Positions 23,695 to 36,100 of a stretch of 64,000 nucleotides of DNA are shown one piece after another. The translations under genes were made by a program, and so were the position numbers. Numbering within the stretch: position 1 is the first letter of the stretch; each line of letters begins with the position of its first letter. The notes under the pieces were generated by a model. That model had not been told where the DNA came from and ran no database searches. It worked only from the letters and a program-made list of their open reading frames with translations. Source of the stretch: Chinchilla lanigera (taxonomy: Eukaryota > Chordata > Mammalia > Rodentia > Chinchillidae); assembly GCF_000276665.1 (NCBI RefSeq), contig NW_004955465.1, positions 1,333,901 to 1,397,900 on the forward strand, read 5' to 3'.

Positions 23695-24804
23695 TATCCA
23701 GCATGTAAAAGCAGGAAAATATAACACATAGCAAGGAGAAAAAACAGCCAACTGAAATGGATACAGAACAGACATAGATATTAGAATTATTTGAGAACAT
23801 TAAAACAGCAATGACTTTATTCAAACTGTTAATATTTTAATAAAAAAACTCTACAAGACCACAATTACCTTCTAGACTGCTCCCTGTTTTCTCTCCCTAC
23901 ATGTGTCCTCCTTAATCTCCCCTGCTTTTGCAAGCTTTACTTTATAATCTTCTCCTGTTTCAGGGAAATGAAGTTTGTGTTTCTACACTGCTGGCTTTAA
24001 CTGCCATCTTGACACTAAAATTGTGAAAGACTCATGCAAAATATGAGATGAGATCAAGGCCAAGCAACTACCAGTAGTTAATGGAACCATTATTTGTTAA
24101 GTAGCCCCTACATACTAGACAGCCTACAGCTGTAATCAGAGGTCCCACATCCCAGGGAGCATGGGACACCTATAATCAAACCTACATGATACCCATGCCA
24201 CCAGTTTTGACAAAACTGATGTCTCTTTTCTCCAGCAGGACATTTCTGTGTACAGTTATGCCTCCTAAAAGGGGTTATGAAAATACACCACAATGGCCAA
24301 GTGATACAGGGAGAAAATAAAATTTCTTAGAGGAAAATATTTACAAACAGAAAGTGGTCACCTGTGGTGACTCCTCAGATCCCTGTAGGCTCTCTGTCTT
24401 GATTTTTAGTTCTGTTCTCTTCAAATCCTGAAGCCACTGTTAATCCTGATAAAGCTTATGTGAATTTAGTGTTCAAATATTGGTAATTAAGATAGAAATA
24501 AAAGGCCTTGTGATTGCCCAGCTGTTGGCTACCAAGTGAACCTTAGTACTTGGTCAGAGAGGGCTGATGAAATTGATGTAACTTGTCAATTTATTGTTAT
24601 TCAATAAGCACCCACATTGTGGAAAAATGCAAAAATGTCTATGTTACCGGTAATAATTGAGATATACAGGTTCAGCTTTTGTTTTTTTAGCCAAATCACC
24701 AAAATGAAGGAAATGAGCCTCCCTCAGATTTGTCTCTCTTCAGATGTTTTGGAGGTGTGGCTTGACCAGTGAGTTATCTGAATTTATTCATTCACTGATA
24801 GTGT
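23695..24804. other. Unassigned intergenic DNA
   Basis: No gene or named repeat. Confidence 0.5.
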
Positions 24805-25372
24805 TGGGAGGCTTTCTGTTAATGTAACAAATGCATGACATAAGTCAACTTAAAGGAGGAAAAGTTGAGCTGGGTACAGTGGTACACACTTGAAGTCTCA
24901 GCTACTCAGGTGAGTGAGTCAGAAGCTTTGAAAGTTTGAGGCCAGCCTGGACAATTTAGTGAGATCCTGTCTCAAAATATTAAAAAGTGCCAGTGGTGTA
25001 GCACAAAAGGAGAGTACTAGCCCAGCACACAGGAGACCCTGAATTCAATTCCCAGGACAGCAACAAACAAATAAATAAAGAAGAAAGGTTTGTTTTGGTT
25101 CATTCAGGCAGTCCCGTTGCTTTTGAGCCTGTGGCAAGGCAGCACGTTCTGGTGGGGAGCGTGTGGTAGCGCAAAGCTTTGTACCTCATGGTGGCTGGGA
25201 AGGAGGGAGGAAGAGAGTGGAATTTCATGGTCCCTTTTGAGGAGATCCCCTCTACCATAACCTAAATCCTCCCTCTGGGCGTCACCTCTTAACAGTTCCA
25301 TCACCTTCCAAGCCAAAAACCAAGCCTTTAACGTATGTGAGTAAATTCCAGATCTAAACGATAGCACCTATC
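24805..25372 (-). mobile_element. MaLR-type LTR split by a B1-ID SINE
   Basis: Left part: TGGGAGGCTTTCTGTTAATG with 'aacaaatgcatgacataagtc'. Right part: 'ggtttgttttggttcattcagg', TTGCTTTTGAGCCTGTGGC and GGTAGCGCAAAGC. The right part closely resembles the MaLR at 13.54-13.86 kb, so both belong to one subfamily. Confidence 0.75.
24868..25080 (+). mobile_element. B1-ID dimeric SINE nested in the LTR
   Basis: AGCTGGGTACAGTGGTACAC opens the B1 half and CTGTCTCAAAATATTAAAAA links to an ID half ending GAATTCAATTCCCAGGACAG. It splits the surrounding MaLR, so it is younger. Confidence 0.85.
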
Positions 25373-28300
25373 ATACTGTGATGAGATTTCACATTAACTT
25401 TAGTTGCTACTCAACATGAAGACAGTTGCCTTGTAACCATAACCTCACTGGGTGTCTATTTCCTTTTCTCTAAGAGAAGAAGAGCAATTGTTTGGGGCAG
25501 ATAGTACCTGACAATTAGTATTCTATCAAAGTAAATCTAAACATTGAAAGATACGACACCACTTCTGAATGTATTCTCCCCTTGCTATGCTCTGAAGTTT
25601 ACCTCTCTGCACCACAGTTAGGACTAGTGACCTCTGGGTCCTTTTAACCTTGGGGAGTGATTCTATGACTACACTACAATGACGTCCATAATTCAGTAAG
25701 AACAGTTAACCACCAGAGGGCAGTAAGATCACAAGGCAGTAAGAAGGATGTGGTCACGGAAGAACAGTATGTTACACATTTAAATAAAATGCACCTAGGC
25801 CTCTTAAAATTCTTATTTCAATTAAATTCCTCAGAGGGCTTTACCTGTGTGGCTTACTGTAGAATCCATGCTGTGCTAGGAGTCCCAGGACTAACCATGA
25901 CCTCCCACAGCTTACAGTTCAAAAATGTGATTTTAAGAAAGCATGGCTGCCTTTTCTCCTTGTGTGGGATCCTTTTTCATTCACTGAGTCTGCACTAAGC
26001 GCTAGGCAGTGCCAGGCACTGCTCTATGAACTCAGGATGCTTCTATTAACTAAGCAAAGACCCCTGACCTTGTGGAACTGACATTCTGGCAGTACAAAGC
26101 CGAATAAATAAATAAATACTAGTAGGGGTCAGAAGGTGATGAGCTGTGAGAGGAATAAAAAGGAGATCTGGGTACGGGGGCTTGAAATGCACGGACAGTC
26201 AGCAATTTTAGGTAGAACAGTGAGAGCAGGCCTTGGGAAGGGGACATCTGAACAAGACGGGGGAAAGAAGACAGGCAGTGCAGCTTACAATGGAAACTGT
26301 GCCCAAAACAGGGAAGGTCATGGGGCAGGAGAGTTCCTGATGGTAAATGGGGACAAGGTAGGAGAAGACATATTGTAAAGACTTTTGTTTTTATTCTGAG
26401 TGACGTGGGGGCCATTGTAAGATTTTGCAGGGAGGAGACTTCTTTAAAGTCTTTCACCTTAACTGAAAGTTGAGAACCGCCTTAAGGAGACTAATCTCCT
26501 ATGGAAGTTTCCAAATATTCAGTTTGCCAGTTCATCAAGAAGGATAATGAAGGGCATGTCAAAGTAGTATTGCTGTGAAGATTTTGCAGTAGCAGCTGAT
26601 GTACATACATTCCTCCTGGGTAACATGCAAGGTACTGTGCCACCTGCTTTACACACTTTCTCATTTCATTATTTCAATACTTATGGTTTTAATGCACTAT
26701 GTTAAAGTTAAGACAAAGGAGACAGGGTTGGGTAAGTTAATGACTGGCCCTAAGGTTAGGCAAAGTAAACAGAACTCATGGAAGACATAACTTCCTAAGC
26801 CAGGTTGAGTTCTCCAGTCTGGAAGCATGGAAGATGGTAAGGGGGTTGGGAGGTGCACACATAAGTTAAATACCACCTTCCTTTAGGTTTTTTCCAGGCG
26901 TGACCCCCACTGTAACGGGACTGATTTACCTATCATTGATTTCTAAGTTTCTCTTTAGAGCTTGGCATCAGTATGGTCTGTTCTGTAAAGATATAGGTTT
27001 TTAAGGAATCAACACCCATCACTGAACCCTCTTTTATGGAGGGCCTGGCCTAGGAGCACCATCTCCTGCTCGGGGGTATGACAACAGAATATAGCACAGA
27101 TAAGAGATATATTTTAGTTACAAGGGGCACCAGGACAGTAGAAGCCCAATGATGGGCTAAAACACATGGTACCCATGTCCCTGGCCTTTATTAGGTGCTC
27201 TGCATGATTGGTGATGTGCTGGCGGGCTGCAGGAAGCTGTGAGGGTGAACTGCTGACATGGTCAAAGTTCAAGAATTGAGGAGCAATGTAATTTTGGAAA
27301 AGCACACATGAACAGATGATGATTAACCAGTAACCTGATTGTGACTAGCTGCAAGTACTGAGCTAGATGGAATTTGCATGAGTTAAGTCCTCAGCTGCCA
27401 TGTTATCTTGCTTTGACGTGCCAGAACTTCACAGACTGTTTGCTGGTCTCAGCTCTGGCCGTTGGCTTAAAGATTAATCTGTCCTTAAGCCCACCAAGGG
27501 TCTTGCCACAAGTCAAGCTTTTAGGCCTAGGACAGACTCTCAATTTATTTTGTGCCACTCTATTAATGTTAATTATTGCTTGCTCTATACCGCATCGAGC
27601 TGGTCCTCAGCACTCTTTCTCTAAGGAACTGCTTTTATATCTCGCTGGTTTAACAATCTCAGGAAAGTGCTCTCCAGCAAGGCCAGGGTCCTTTGATGTA
27701 AGTACAGCAACTGAAAGTGTTTGGAAATACTAAAAAGCCACTTTAAAGTTGAACTTTATGCCTGTTGAATCTAATACCAAATTGGGGCTTGTATCTTTTT
27801 TTTTTTTTTTCTATTTCATTTTTCACCTATTTTTCTAGTATTTCACGCGAGAGGCTGAATATACAGACAACAGCCAGGCCATATATCAAATAGAACTCTG
27901 ATTCACAACCTGTGCACAAAACCAGCTCCTCGTCTACAACAAAAAGCCCAGGAGCCTAGCCCACTTCAAGTCACAGCTGCAGGAAGACAGATTGGTGATA
28001 TCCACGAACAGTCACTTCTGTCACAGGTGACGCCAAGTGGCCAGCGTTTCATTCAAAAATCAGTTTCTCTAACTTTTGTCCCTGCTTCCGACTTAGGACT
28101 AACCGGAGAAAGACAAAGCACCCCAACCTCTCCCTGATCGCCGCAACTTCCCCTCCTCCCTGCCGAGTTGCTGCCAAGAAACTAGCGCCAGGGGCTCAAA
28201 CGGTTGACTCTGTCTACGGCGAGTTGTGAATAAACAGATCTGCGGCTTCTCTTTTGGTTGGTCTTCATTTATTTCAACCCGCCGGGCCGTCCCTGCAGGG

Positions 28301-28479
28301 AGCTGAAGACACACGGCCTAGGGCTCGAGTCTCCTCCAGGCAGGACCCTGGGGGCCTGGCAGCGGGATCAGGAGGGGGTTGGGGGCAATGGAGGTGCTAG
28401 GGCACAGGATCTTAGCTCCTGCAGAGTGCAGAGTGTCATCGCAGGAACTGGAGGTAAGAGCTGAGGAGCTCACCCATCT
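25373..28479. other. Intergenic DNA upstream of TBC1D7
   Basis: It contains an (AAAT)n run near 26,102-26,117, MIR-like phrases near 26.0 and 26.6 kb, and a T run near 27.8 kb. ORFs up to 119 codons (27374-27733) look like nothing known. From 28.0 kb GC content rises into the promoter. Confidence 0.45.
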
Positions 28480-28528
28480 CAGATGTCACCGAGCCGGGGC
28501 GTGGGTGGAGCTTCCTGTGCACGCCCTG

Positions 28529-28540
28529 TGCGCACGCGCG
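28529..28540. promoter_or_regulatory. NRF1-like site
   Basis: TGCGCACGCGCG matches the NRF1 consensus core, which is common in TATA-less CpG-island promoters. It lies 25 bases upstream of the CRE. Confidence 0.4.
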
Positions 28541-28564
28541 CACTCAGCTCCCGCCCACCTGGGC

Positions 28565-28572
28565 TGACGTCA
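28565..28572. promoter_or_regulatory. Consensus cAMP response element (CREB/ATF site)
   Basis: TGACGTCA is the full palindromic CRE, located inside the CpG island where CREB/ATF sites are usually functional. Binding is inferred. Confidence 0.5.
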
Positions 28573-28880
28573 CGTCCGGCGGCTGGTGTGGCGGCGTCGG
28601 CCCCGGGGTCGCTGCTCCGTGGCGTGCCAGGTGCGCGGGTGTCCCGACGCCGCCCACCCACGCGCACCCCCGAGCCTGCGGTCCAGCCGCGCGCACTGCC
28701 TGGTTTCCGCTGTCTCGCGTGAACCCTGGCCCCAACCCGGGTGTGTTCACCGCCACTGCTGGATTTGAAGCATACAGAATAGCGCCAGGGGGACCTGGGG
28801 TCCGGGACCAGGTCGTGCTTTCCTTTCCGGGCAGGTGCGCGCGCACGGGCAGCAGGTGGCCCCGGCAGACTTTCTGCCAC

Positions 28881-30026
28881 CCGGTCGCCTTTGCCATTGT
28901 AGTGCCATGGTGTCTTTAGACAGCAGGGAGCTTTGAATGCTTTTGAAAAGCAAATCCCCAGCTCACTTTGCATTTTAATGTTTTGGATTTTTTTTTAAAG
29001 CATCTGGTCGTCAGAGCTCAGAATTCTTAGAACCGTTTTTCCTAAACGAATCCTAATCTTCCCTGGGACCGCATCGGTTCACGATTCAGAGGTCATGTTT
29101 TCAATAAGGAAGAAACCCTCCTCTGGTCGTGGAGAAGTCTCCGATTTTTTTAAATAACTGAGCACTTCTTCTTTTTTGCCTCAGCACTTGAAGCGATTGA
29201 GTGAGGCAGCGCAATATATTTAGAAAACGCATTACAACTTTACCGTTTGTGAAACACCAACATAATTTGAGTTTTTCTTGACGCTAGACTGTCAACATTA
29301 GGAAGGTTCTCGTGAAACAACCGGGGATCATGGAGCTGTTAAGTCCTCTGGCCAGATTTTACGTCATTTTTCTGCCTCCAGTTTTGTGGGTGTCTCTTGT
29401 CAAGTGCCAGTTCCTTACCCTCTTCTGGTTATAATTTAATAGTGCGTATCTATTGTGGGTTTTGAATTTTGATAGTTACATTGGGTAATACTGTGTTTAA
29501 AAGAAAAATAAGGGAGGAACTTGTGACTTTTTAGTCTTCTATAATTTAAATTTTTATTTTACAAAATGCCCACTTTAGAAAGCACAGTTAAGCAAAAGGA
29601 AGACAATGAAAGGCATCTGGAATCCTATTGCCTCAAGATAACCATTGCTACTATTTTGGAATATAGTCTTAATTTTTAATGCATATTTTGTAAAAACAGA
29701 AACACTGTGGACTGCTTGGTGGACACTTTTTGCTGCAACATATACTCTTGCCTGTCTTCCCTAGGCTACAGAATATCCATTGTGCTAGGACCTCTGCTGA
29801 GAAGTGCATAAACCTTTCTCGCGGTCTATTTTAGCAAAGTGCTTGTTGACTGACATCTTGAATTTTGGGCAAGGTGCGTAGGTGACATTATGTTAGTTGT
29901 ATAAATGTGGAGATTCGATATCAAGTCCTCTGCAAAAGCAGGCAGTTTGTCATGGTATATCTGACTAATTGAAAAGCTGGAGAAGATCATTGGCAAATTT
30001 TCCAACTCTTTATTCTATGTCTCTAG
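28881..30026 (+). other. TBC1D7 intron 1 (5' part boundary uncertain)
   Basis: A/T-rich sequence between the CpG island and the start-codon exon. No SINE and no second noncoding exon that I can prove. Confidence 0.5.
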
Positions 30027-30160
30027 GTGTCCCCTCCAAGAATGAAACATGACTGAAGACTCTCAGAGAAACTTTCGTTCAGTATATTATGAGAAAATGG
30101 GGTTTCGTGGAGTGGAGGAAAAGAAGTCACTGGAAATCCTACTGAAAGATGACCCTTTGG
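30027..30160 (+). CDS. TBC1D7: TBC1D7 exon 2: end of 5' UTR and codons 1-37
   Basis: The acceptor is CTCTAG at 30021-30026. The first 22 bases are untranslated and the start codon is 30049-30051, with A at -3. This start gives the family N-terminus MTEDSQRN. The exon ends in TTGG before GTGAGT, phase 1. An upstream ATG at 30042 opens a five-codon frame that stops at 30056, overlapping the main start. The encoded residues are charged ([13 protein letters not shown]) and precede the TBC core. Confidence 0.96.
30042..30056 (+). other. Upstream ORF overlapping the TBC1D7 start codon
   Basis: ATG AAA CAT GAC TGA starts 7 bases before the main ATG in another frame and stops 5 bases after it. It has A at -3. 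Ribosomes using it would terminate on top of the main start, allowing backward reinitiation. Function is inferred. Confidence 0.4.
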
Positions 30161-33100
30161 GTGAGTTTTACATGTTTCGTTAAGCTTATAGGTTCAGCTG
30201 GGTCTGGTGCTGCACACCTATTATCCCAGCTACTTGGGAGGCTGAGGCAGGAGGATCAGAAATTTGAGCCCAGCCACGACAACTTAGCAACTTAGCAAGA
30301 TACTGTATCAAACTAAAAAATAAGAAAAGAGCTGGGATGTAGCTCAGTGTGAAGGCCCTGGATTCAGTTCCTAGTACCCCCCTCCCACCCACGCACTCAA
30401 AATCTTACTGGTTGCCAGTCATCTCAATTATTTTGAAAAAAATACTATGTTCAAAGACATCCAGGGTATTTGTTACTTGTTATAGTCTTCGGGTGCTTTG
30501 GTGACATCAGAATGGTATGTTTTGAGAAAAGTTCTAGAATTTTCAAATTTATATTTCACTGACAGAAGGTTTTGCAAGGTCTTGTAAACAATAACATTTG
30601 TCCTTATTAATGCTTTGTGCTTCCTTTCTTCAGTTTGTAGATATGTCATCATAGCTTCTGGGTAAACTTGCAACAACTTCAGTCCTGATTTTCCTTTGTG
30701 GAAATACTAAGACTGTATTATATATTGATGTTTTACTTTATCTTAAGTTAGGGATAATAAAGTCAGCTGTTAGTCAAAGTAAAATAAATTGAACCCTAGT
30801 CAGATATGCTTTATATGCATAGGATGCTATTTATTTGCTTGTTTTTTGTTGTGTTTTATTTGTGCAGGGATCAAACCCAGGGACTCACATTTGCTAGGCA
30901 ATTGCTGTACACCTTACCCCCCATAGAGTGCTTTTAAATTTTAGAAATATTTCACATCTGAGTTTTAGTCTCATTGTGGAGTCTGTTTCAATGTGTCTGG
31001 CATTATAATGCTTCTTTAATAAGAAGAGGAATTGGAGGCCAGGACTGTTAGGTGTAATTTTGAGGTGGGTGGGGGCTGATGCTGCCACTTACCAGCTGTG
31101 TGAACTTGGTGAATCACTAACTGCTTTGAGCTTCTGTTCTATATCTGCAGAACAACAGCTCCCCAAATAGGCTTGTAATGTGGCTAAAATGAGATGAGTT
31201 ATTTAATTATTAACTACCACTAGTGTTATAAGGAAGGTAGTAATATATGCAGAATGCATCTCTTATTCTATAAAATGCTAATTGTTTTAAAAAGCTAAGT
31301 TGATACAAGATCTGGGCTAGAAATCAGACCAATATTGCCTTTCCTAAATTTGCTGACCATATGGTAGACTTTCCCAGAAGAAATGTCCCAACTGTCCTTC
31401 CAATAAAAAAAAATGAAATGCGCTTATACATACTTTATTAAGCTCGAAAAGCTTCTAATTGTTTTTTCTTCCTCTAGATATTGAGAAACTTTGTACTTTT
31501 AGCCAGCGGTTCCCTCTCCCATCCATGTACCGTGCGTTGGTATGGAAGGTGCTCCTAGGTATGAGACCCAGAAATCGGGGAATTTATCTTCAAAAGCATT
31601 GCATGATGGGATCATTTGTCATCTCACAGGCAGGAAGGGTGGATGTGGGTAGGCCCTTTTCCGAGTCTTAGGTCTTCCTCCGGAGGCTCACTGTGAAAGG
31701 CATTAGGATGGTGACTGCAGCAGAAATACATGAACTATTACTCTGTTAGTGATGGAAAAGGAAGTAATGCACATTCCCAAGATAAGATGGGGCAAAACAC
31801 TGGACAGGGAGAAAGGAGAACTGGTCTGCTCTTTGCTGTGAGCCAGGTAATCTGGAAAAAGACCCCTCTGGGGCTCATCTTTCACATCTGTACAGTGATA
31901 GTATTGAGCTTAATTACTTAGTTAGCTTTAAATTTGTTATATTTTTGTGATTCTCAGTGTAGAGGTGCCACTTCTTCATGTGTGCTCAGACTCAAAAAGG
32001 AATCAGCATTTCTTTTCCCTAAAAGTGTAAGTAATGAGTTCTGGTGATGAGAAGGAAAATGGACTTGCTTAGTTTTTGTGGAGGCAAAGGTACCTCAGGA
32101 GCCAAGAGCAGCTGCTTGGGCCAAAGATTTTTCTCCGTCTTTGTTGAGCCTCCTAGAGCATATAATACCCACTGTCACCCTCCATTTCTTCCTTAGACAG
32201 TTTGTTTGCTATAACTGTAAGACAGTGGTGGGATGGAGCTTTATGTGGGGTACAAGCTGGTATTGCGGTTTAATGGGCCTCCCCGTGTGCCAATCACTGA
32301 TCTGAGAGGTTTCCACCAGTGACATGGAGCAATCCTAGAATTCCCCTGAGCCAGATCATGAGATCCCAGTTTGACAGATGGGAAGAACAACTGGGAGGCT
32401 GCATAACTGGTCTCCGAGGAAGCCTTATAGTCTGCAAGTGACAGAGATAACATTGAAGCTCTTTTGTAGACCTCGTGTGAAGGTAGGATAGAGTGTGGAC
32501 CCTGTTTGCTTCTCCAATTGTAGCATATTTTCAGCACTTGAGAAACCTGCACTCTGAGTGTGGTTATGTAGTGTGGAGGAGAGAGACAAGGGGTGTACAA
32601 GCCATTCTAGAAAGCCCTGCAGAATGACTTTTTGTTGTGCGTCTTGGCAGGCTTGTGTGCTTCTTCCCGGTAGATCACTCAGCAGTTGCAGTCTACAGAA
32701 AAGTTGAAAACTACGTACTTTAGTTTTTCCCAGAGCATTTTCCCCTTAAATCTTACCATTTCCACTACATCAAGATAAGTGCCTTCCCGGGTGCGTCGCA
32801 GGTGGTCATGCCGACATGACTGTGCTGGGTGGTACTGTTTCTTATCACTGCACTGGATTAGTAGGAGATACACCGCTGTGCTTCGTGACAGTTCCTGAGC
32901 ACCAGGTCCTGTCTGGCTTGTTCATCACCTCTGTTTCTCATGCCTTTCATTATCATGTAAGTGACTTATTTTTTGAGGTAAAAACACTGGAAATTTAGAG
33001 CTTTTATAATGTGAAGGACTCTTCTGAGCGGAGGTTTTTGTGTGTGGGGTATGCTTGTGTGTGTTTATTAGATTGCTCAAGGATCTTTGAATCCCCCCCT

Positions 33101-36100
33101 CCTCCTAACATTTTAGGTAAATATCAGAAAGAGACTTTTTAGGACCAACCTTTACAAAGTGGTTTAAGGTTTAACATGGGAGAGGCCTGTAGTAGTGTGA
33201 TAAAGATACAGCTGTTTAATCTGCATTAGCCCAGAGTGGAGGACACTAGTGTATTCCTTTGGCTTCTCTGAAAGCCTAGTACAGAGCCCCATAGCTATGG
33301 TGAATAGAGGTTGTGTCAGGAAAAGGAACGTTTAAACAAGTGGGATAGCTGGACACCTTTGAGCTCACCTACCTTTTGTTTCCCAGAATACTGGATCTGT
33401 GGTGTCTTGTACTAGAGTGAGCTGTAGTCAAATGTACGAGCTCACACTGATCCTAGCTTTGTGTGGCCAGGTACTCTTCTGAGTGCTTTATGTATATTGA
33501 TTTGTTTATTCCTCACAACAGCTGCCTTAGCGTAGATATTATTATTCCCATTCTTCACATGAGGAAGCTAAGCCGTAGTGAGACAGAAGATATTGCCAGA
33601 GGCTCCCAATCAGTTAATCATAGAGCCAGAAATCAAACCCAGGAACTTTGAGTCCAGAGCCTGGTGCTTCTGTACAGCTGTGTTACATTGAATGAGGCTG
33701 GAATAAATAACTGTTTTGCCTTATAGCAAAACTGAGAGCTTTGCAAATTCACTGCCACCATTCCTCAAATCTGTTCGACTGTGACTTCCTTTTCTGATGA
33801 AGATGCTTGGGGCTTGGACTCTGCAGAGAACATCGGTGAAATGCTTGTCTGTCCCATCTCCTGCCCTTGCTAAATTAGGAAACGAGCCCAGAGGGACGGG
33901 CGTATTCGCGAGAGTCCTGGGGTTAGCAGAGCTGAGATGAGAGCCTAGAGTTACTGAGGGTACATCCAGCGGTCTCCCCACTGTGTGTTTACTGTGTCAC
34001 TTGCTTTGAAAAGAGCTGTGGTTCCTCTGACAAAGCCTAATGAGCTGATGCCATGTTTAAATGGAGCAAGGAGCATAAACCGTCCGAAATGCAGTAAGGT
34101 GAACTCGTCAATGAAGATCAGGGACTTCTGCAGCCCTGAAGAGAGGACGCTCTGTGAACAAGTTTTAACTGCTGTGGAGAAGGAGGATTGGACAGGGTGT
34201 TGGCTCTGAGATGTAGGAGGCGAGGTGCTAAAGTGGAGAGCAGGAGCACAAGGTGGTGCCAGCCTGACAGCTACCTTGTGGTTATGACTGTCCTGAAATT
34301 ATGGGACATGCTTAAGGCTCTCCTGATGCCATTTCATTTCTCTTTAACATCAGTGATCAAATGTCATCATTCTGATACTGATAACGTAGAGCATTTAAGA
34401 TTGTTCCGGTGAGAGTTTCCAAAAGAGAATCTGTGTGGTAGCAAATGTTTGTATGAAGTCTGGTCTAATTGTGAAGCTGGATCTCACAGGGTTCTTTTTA
34501 ATAGGCGGAACATTTGGATTGGTGTCTCGTTATTTTTCCCTTTTTGTTTTGGGTCTGCGCAGGGATCCTGCCTCCCCACCACGAGTCCCACGCCCAGGTG
34601 ATGATGTACCGCAAGGATCAGTACTGTGATGTCCTTCACGCCCTGAAAGTGATCCGCTTCATCAGTGATGCCACCCCTCAGGTCGAAGTCTATCTTCGCA
34701 TGTATCAGCTGGAGTCTGGGAAGTTGCCTCGAAGTCCCTCCTTTCCACTGGTTAGTAAAAAATTTTCTCGACCTTTAACTCTGCCCCCTCCACCCCTCAT
34801 TACTAGGGATTGAACCCAGTGCCTTTGTCTCCAGCGCCATCCCCAGCCCTTTTTAAATTTTGAGACAGGGTCTTACTAAGTTGTTAAGTTGCCCTTGTGG
34901 GACTTGAACTTACGGTCAGCCTTCCAGAGTGTTAACTTTGAACCATCCCATTTTGCCAGCCTTTGATTGCATCATATTTTGCCTTGAAATGTTCAGTGTT
35001 TTCTCATTGTCAACAAAATGAAAGCAACCTGTCTGCCTGGGATCCATGGCCCTGTACATTCTGATCCAATCTGCCTTATTTTAAAAAATACATTTTATTT
35101 CTAAACACTATAGTCATGCATTGCTTTCTGATGGGGATACATTCTGAGAAATGTTCTGTTAGACACTTTGATCATTGTGCAAACATAGAACATACTGACT
35201 TGGATTAGAGGGCTGCAGTGTCACTGGGCAATTTGGGTTAATTGGACCACCATCATTTTGGGTCCCATGGTACCTAAAACATTGTTATACAGCACGTAAT
35301 TGTAATTTCAAAGGTACAGAAAAGTGAGAATTCTACTAAGAATTCCTATACACCCTTTATCTAGATTCCCCAGCTGTTAACATTTAGGACATCTGCTTTG
35401 TCATTTTCCCTATATATGTATACATACTTCCTTTTCCAAGCCATTTGTGAATAAGATGCAGACATGGTGTCTTATGACCTCAGATTCCCTCACTCCTAAA
35501 GACAGTACCCTCAGTAGTACAGGCATCAAGACCAAGAAGCTGAAGTTGATGCGATATTAACATCTCACCTGTAGACTCCATTCACATTTGATCAGTTGTC
35601 CCTGTAACGCCCTTATCCACAAATACACAATAAAAGTTCTGGTTGAGGATTCAATCTTGGATTATAGGTTGCACAGAGTTGTTATATTGCTTTAGTCACC
35701 TTTAATTTGGGTCAGTTTCCTTTTTTTTCTTCCCTGTCATGCTCTGGACATTTTGGAGGGGGGTTGGTCAGTTATTTTGCAGCAGCCGCTCGTGGTAGGA
35801 TCGGCTGGTGCTTTCTGCTCGTTATAGCCGGGTATTTGCTTTTGGCAGGGTCAGCACCTGGGCAGTGACATCCACAGGCACTCAGTGGGGCTTGGTCCCG
35901 TGAAAAGTTCACTTGTACCTGCTGGGTTTTCCACTGGATATTTTTTTCCCCTTTGTAATTACTATGTCCCTTTGTGGAGAGACACTTTAAAACTGCTATG
36001 TTAGTTATCCTAGTCCTTATTAAACTTTTATCCATGAATTTGAACATCTGCTGATGATTTTTCAAAGAATTTTATGTTTTAACTTTTCATCTTTAAGTAA

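Larger units (their letters stand above)
28480..28880 (+). promoter_or_regulatory. TBC1D7: CpG-island promoter of TBC1D7
   Basis: This is the only dense CpG cluster before the gene and lies 1.1-1.5 kb upstream of the start-codon exon, where a noncoding first exon is expected. It lacks a TATA box. It holds an NRF1-like palindrome (TGCGCACGCGCG, 28529-28540), an SP-type CCCGCCC box near 28,550 and a full CRE (TGACGTCA, 28565-28572). Possible first-exon donors are GAG|GTAAGA at 28453/28454, just upstream of the island core, and CAG|GTGCGC at 28630/28631 and 28834/28835. I cannot choose among them. The ORFs here on both strands reflect stop-poor GC-rich DNA. Confidence 0.75.

Noticed and set aside
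28479..28973. 164-codon and shorter ORFs in the CpG island
   Set aside because: GC-rich DNA lacks stop codons by composition. The frames overlap each other on both strands and show no domain.
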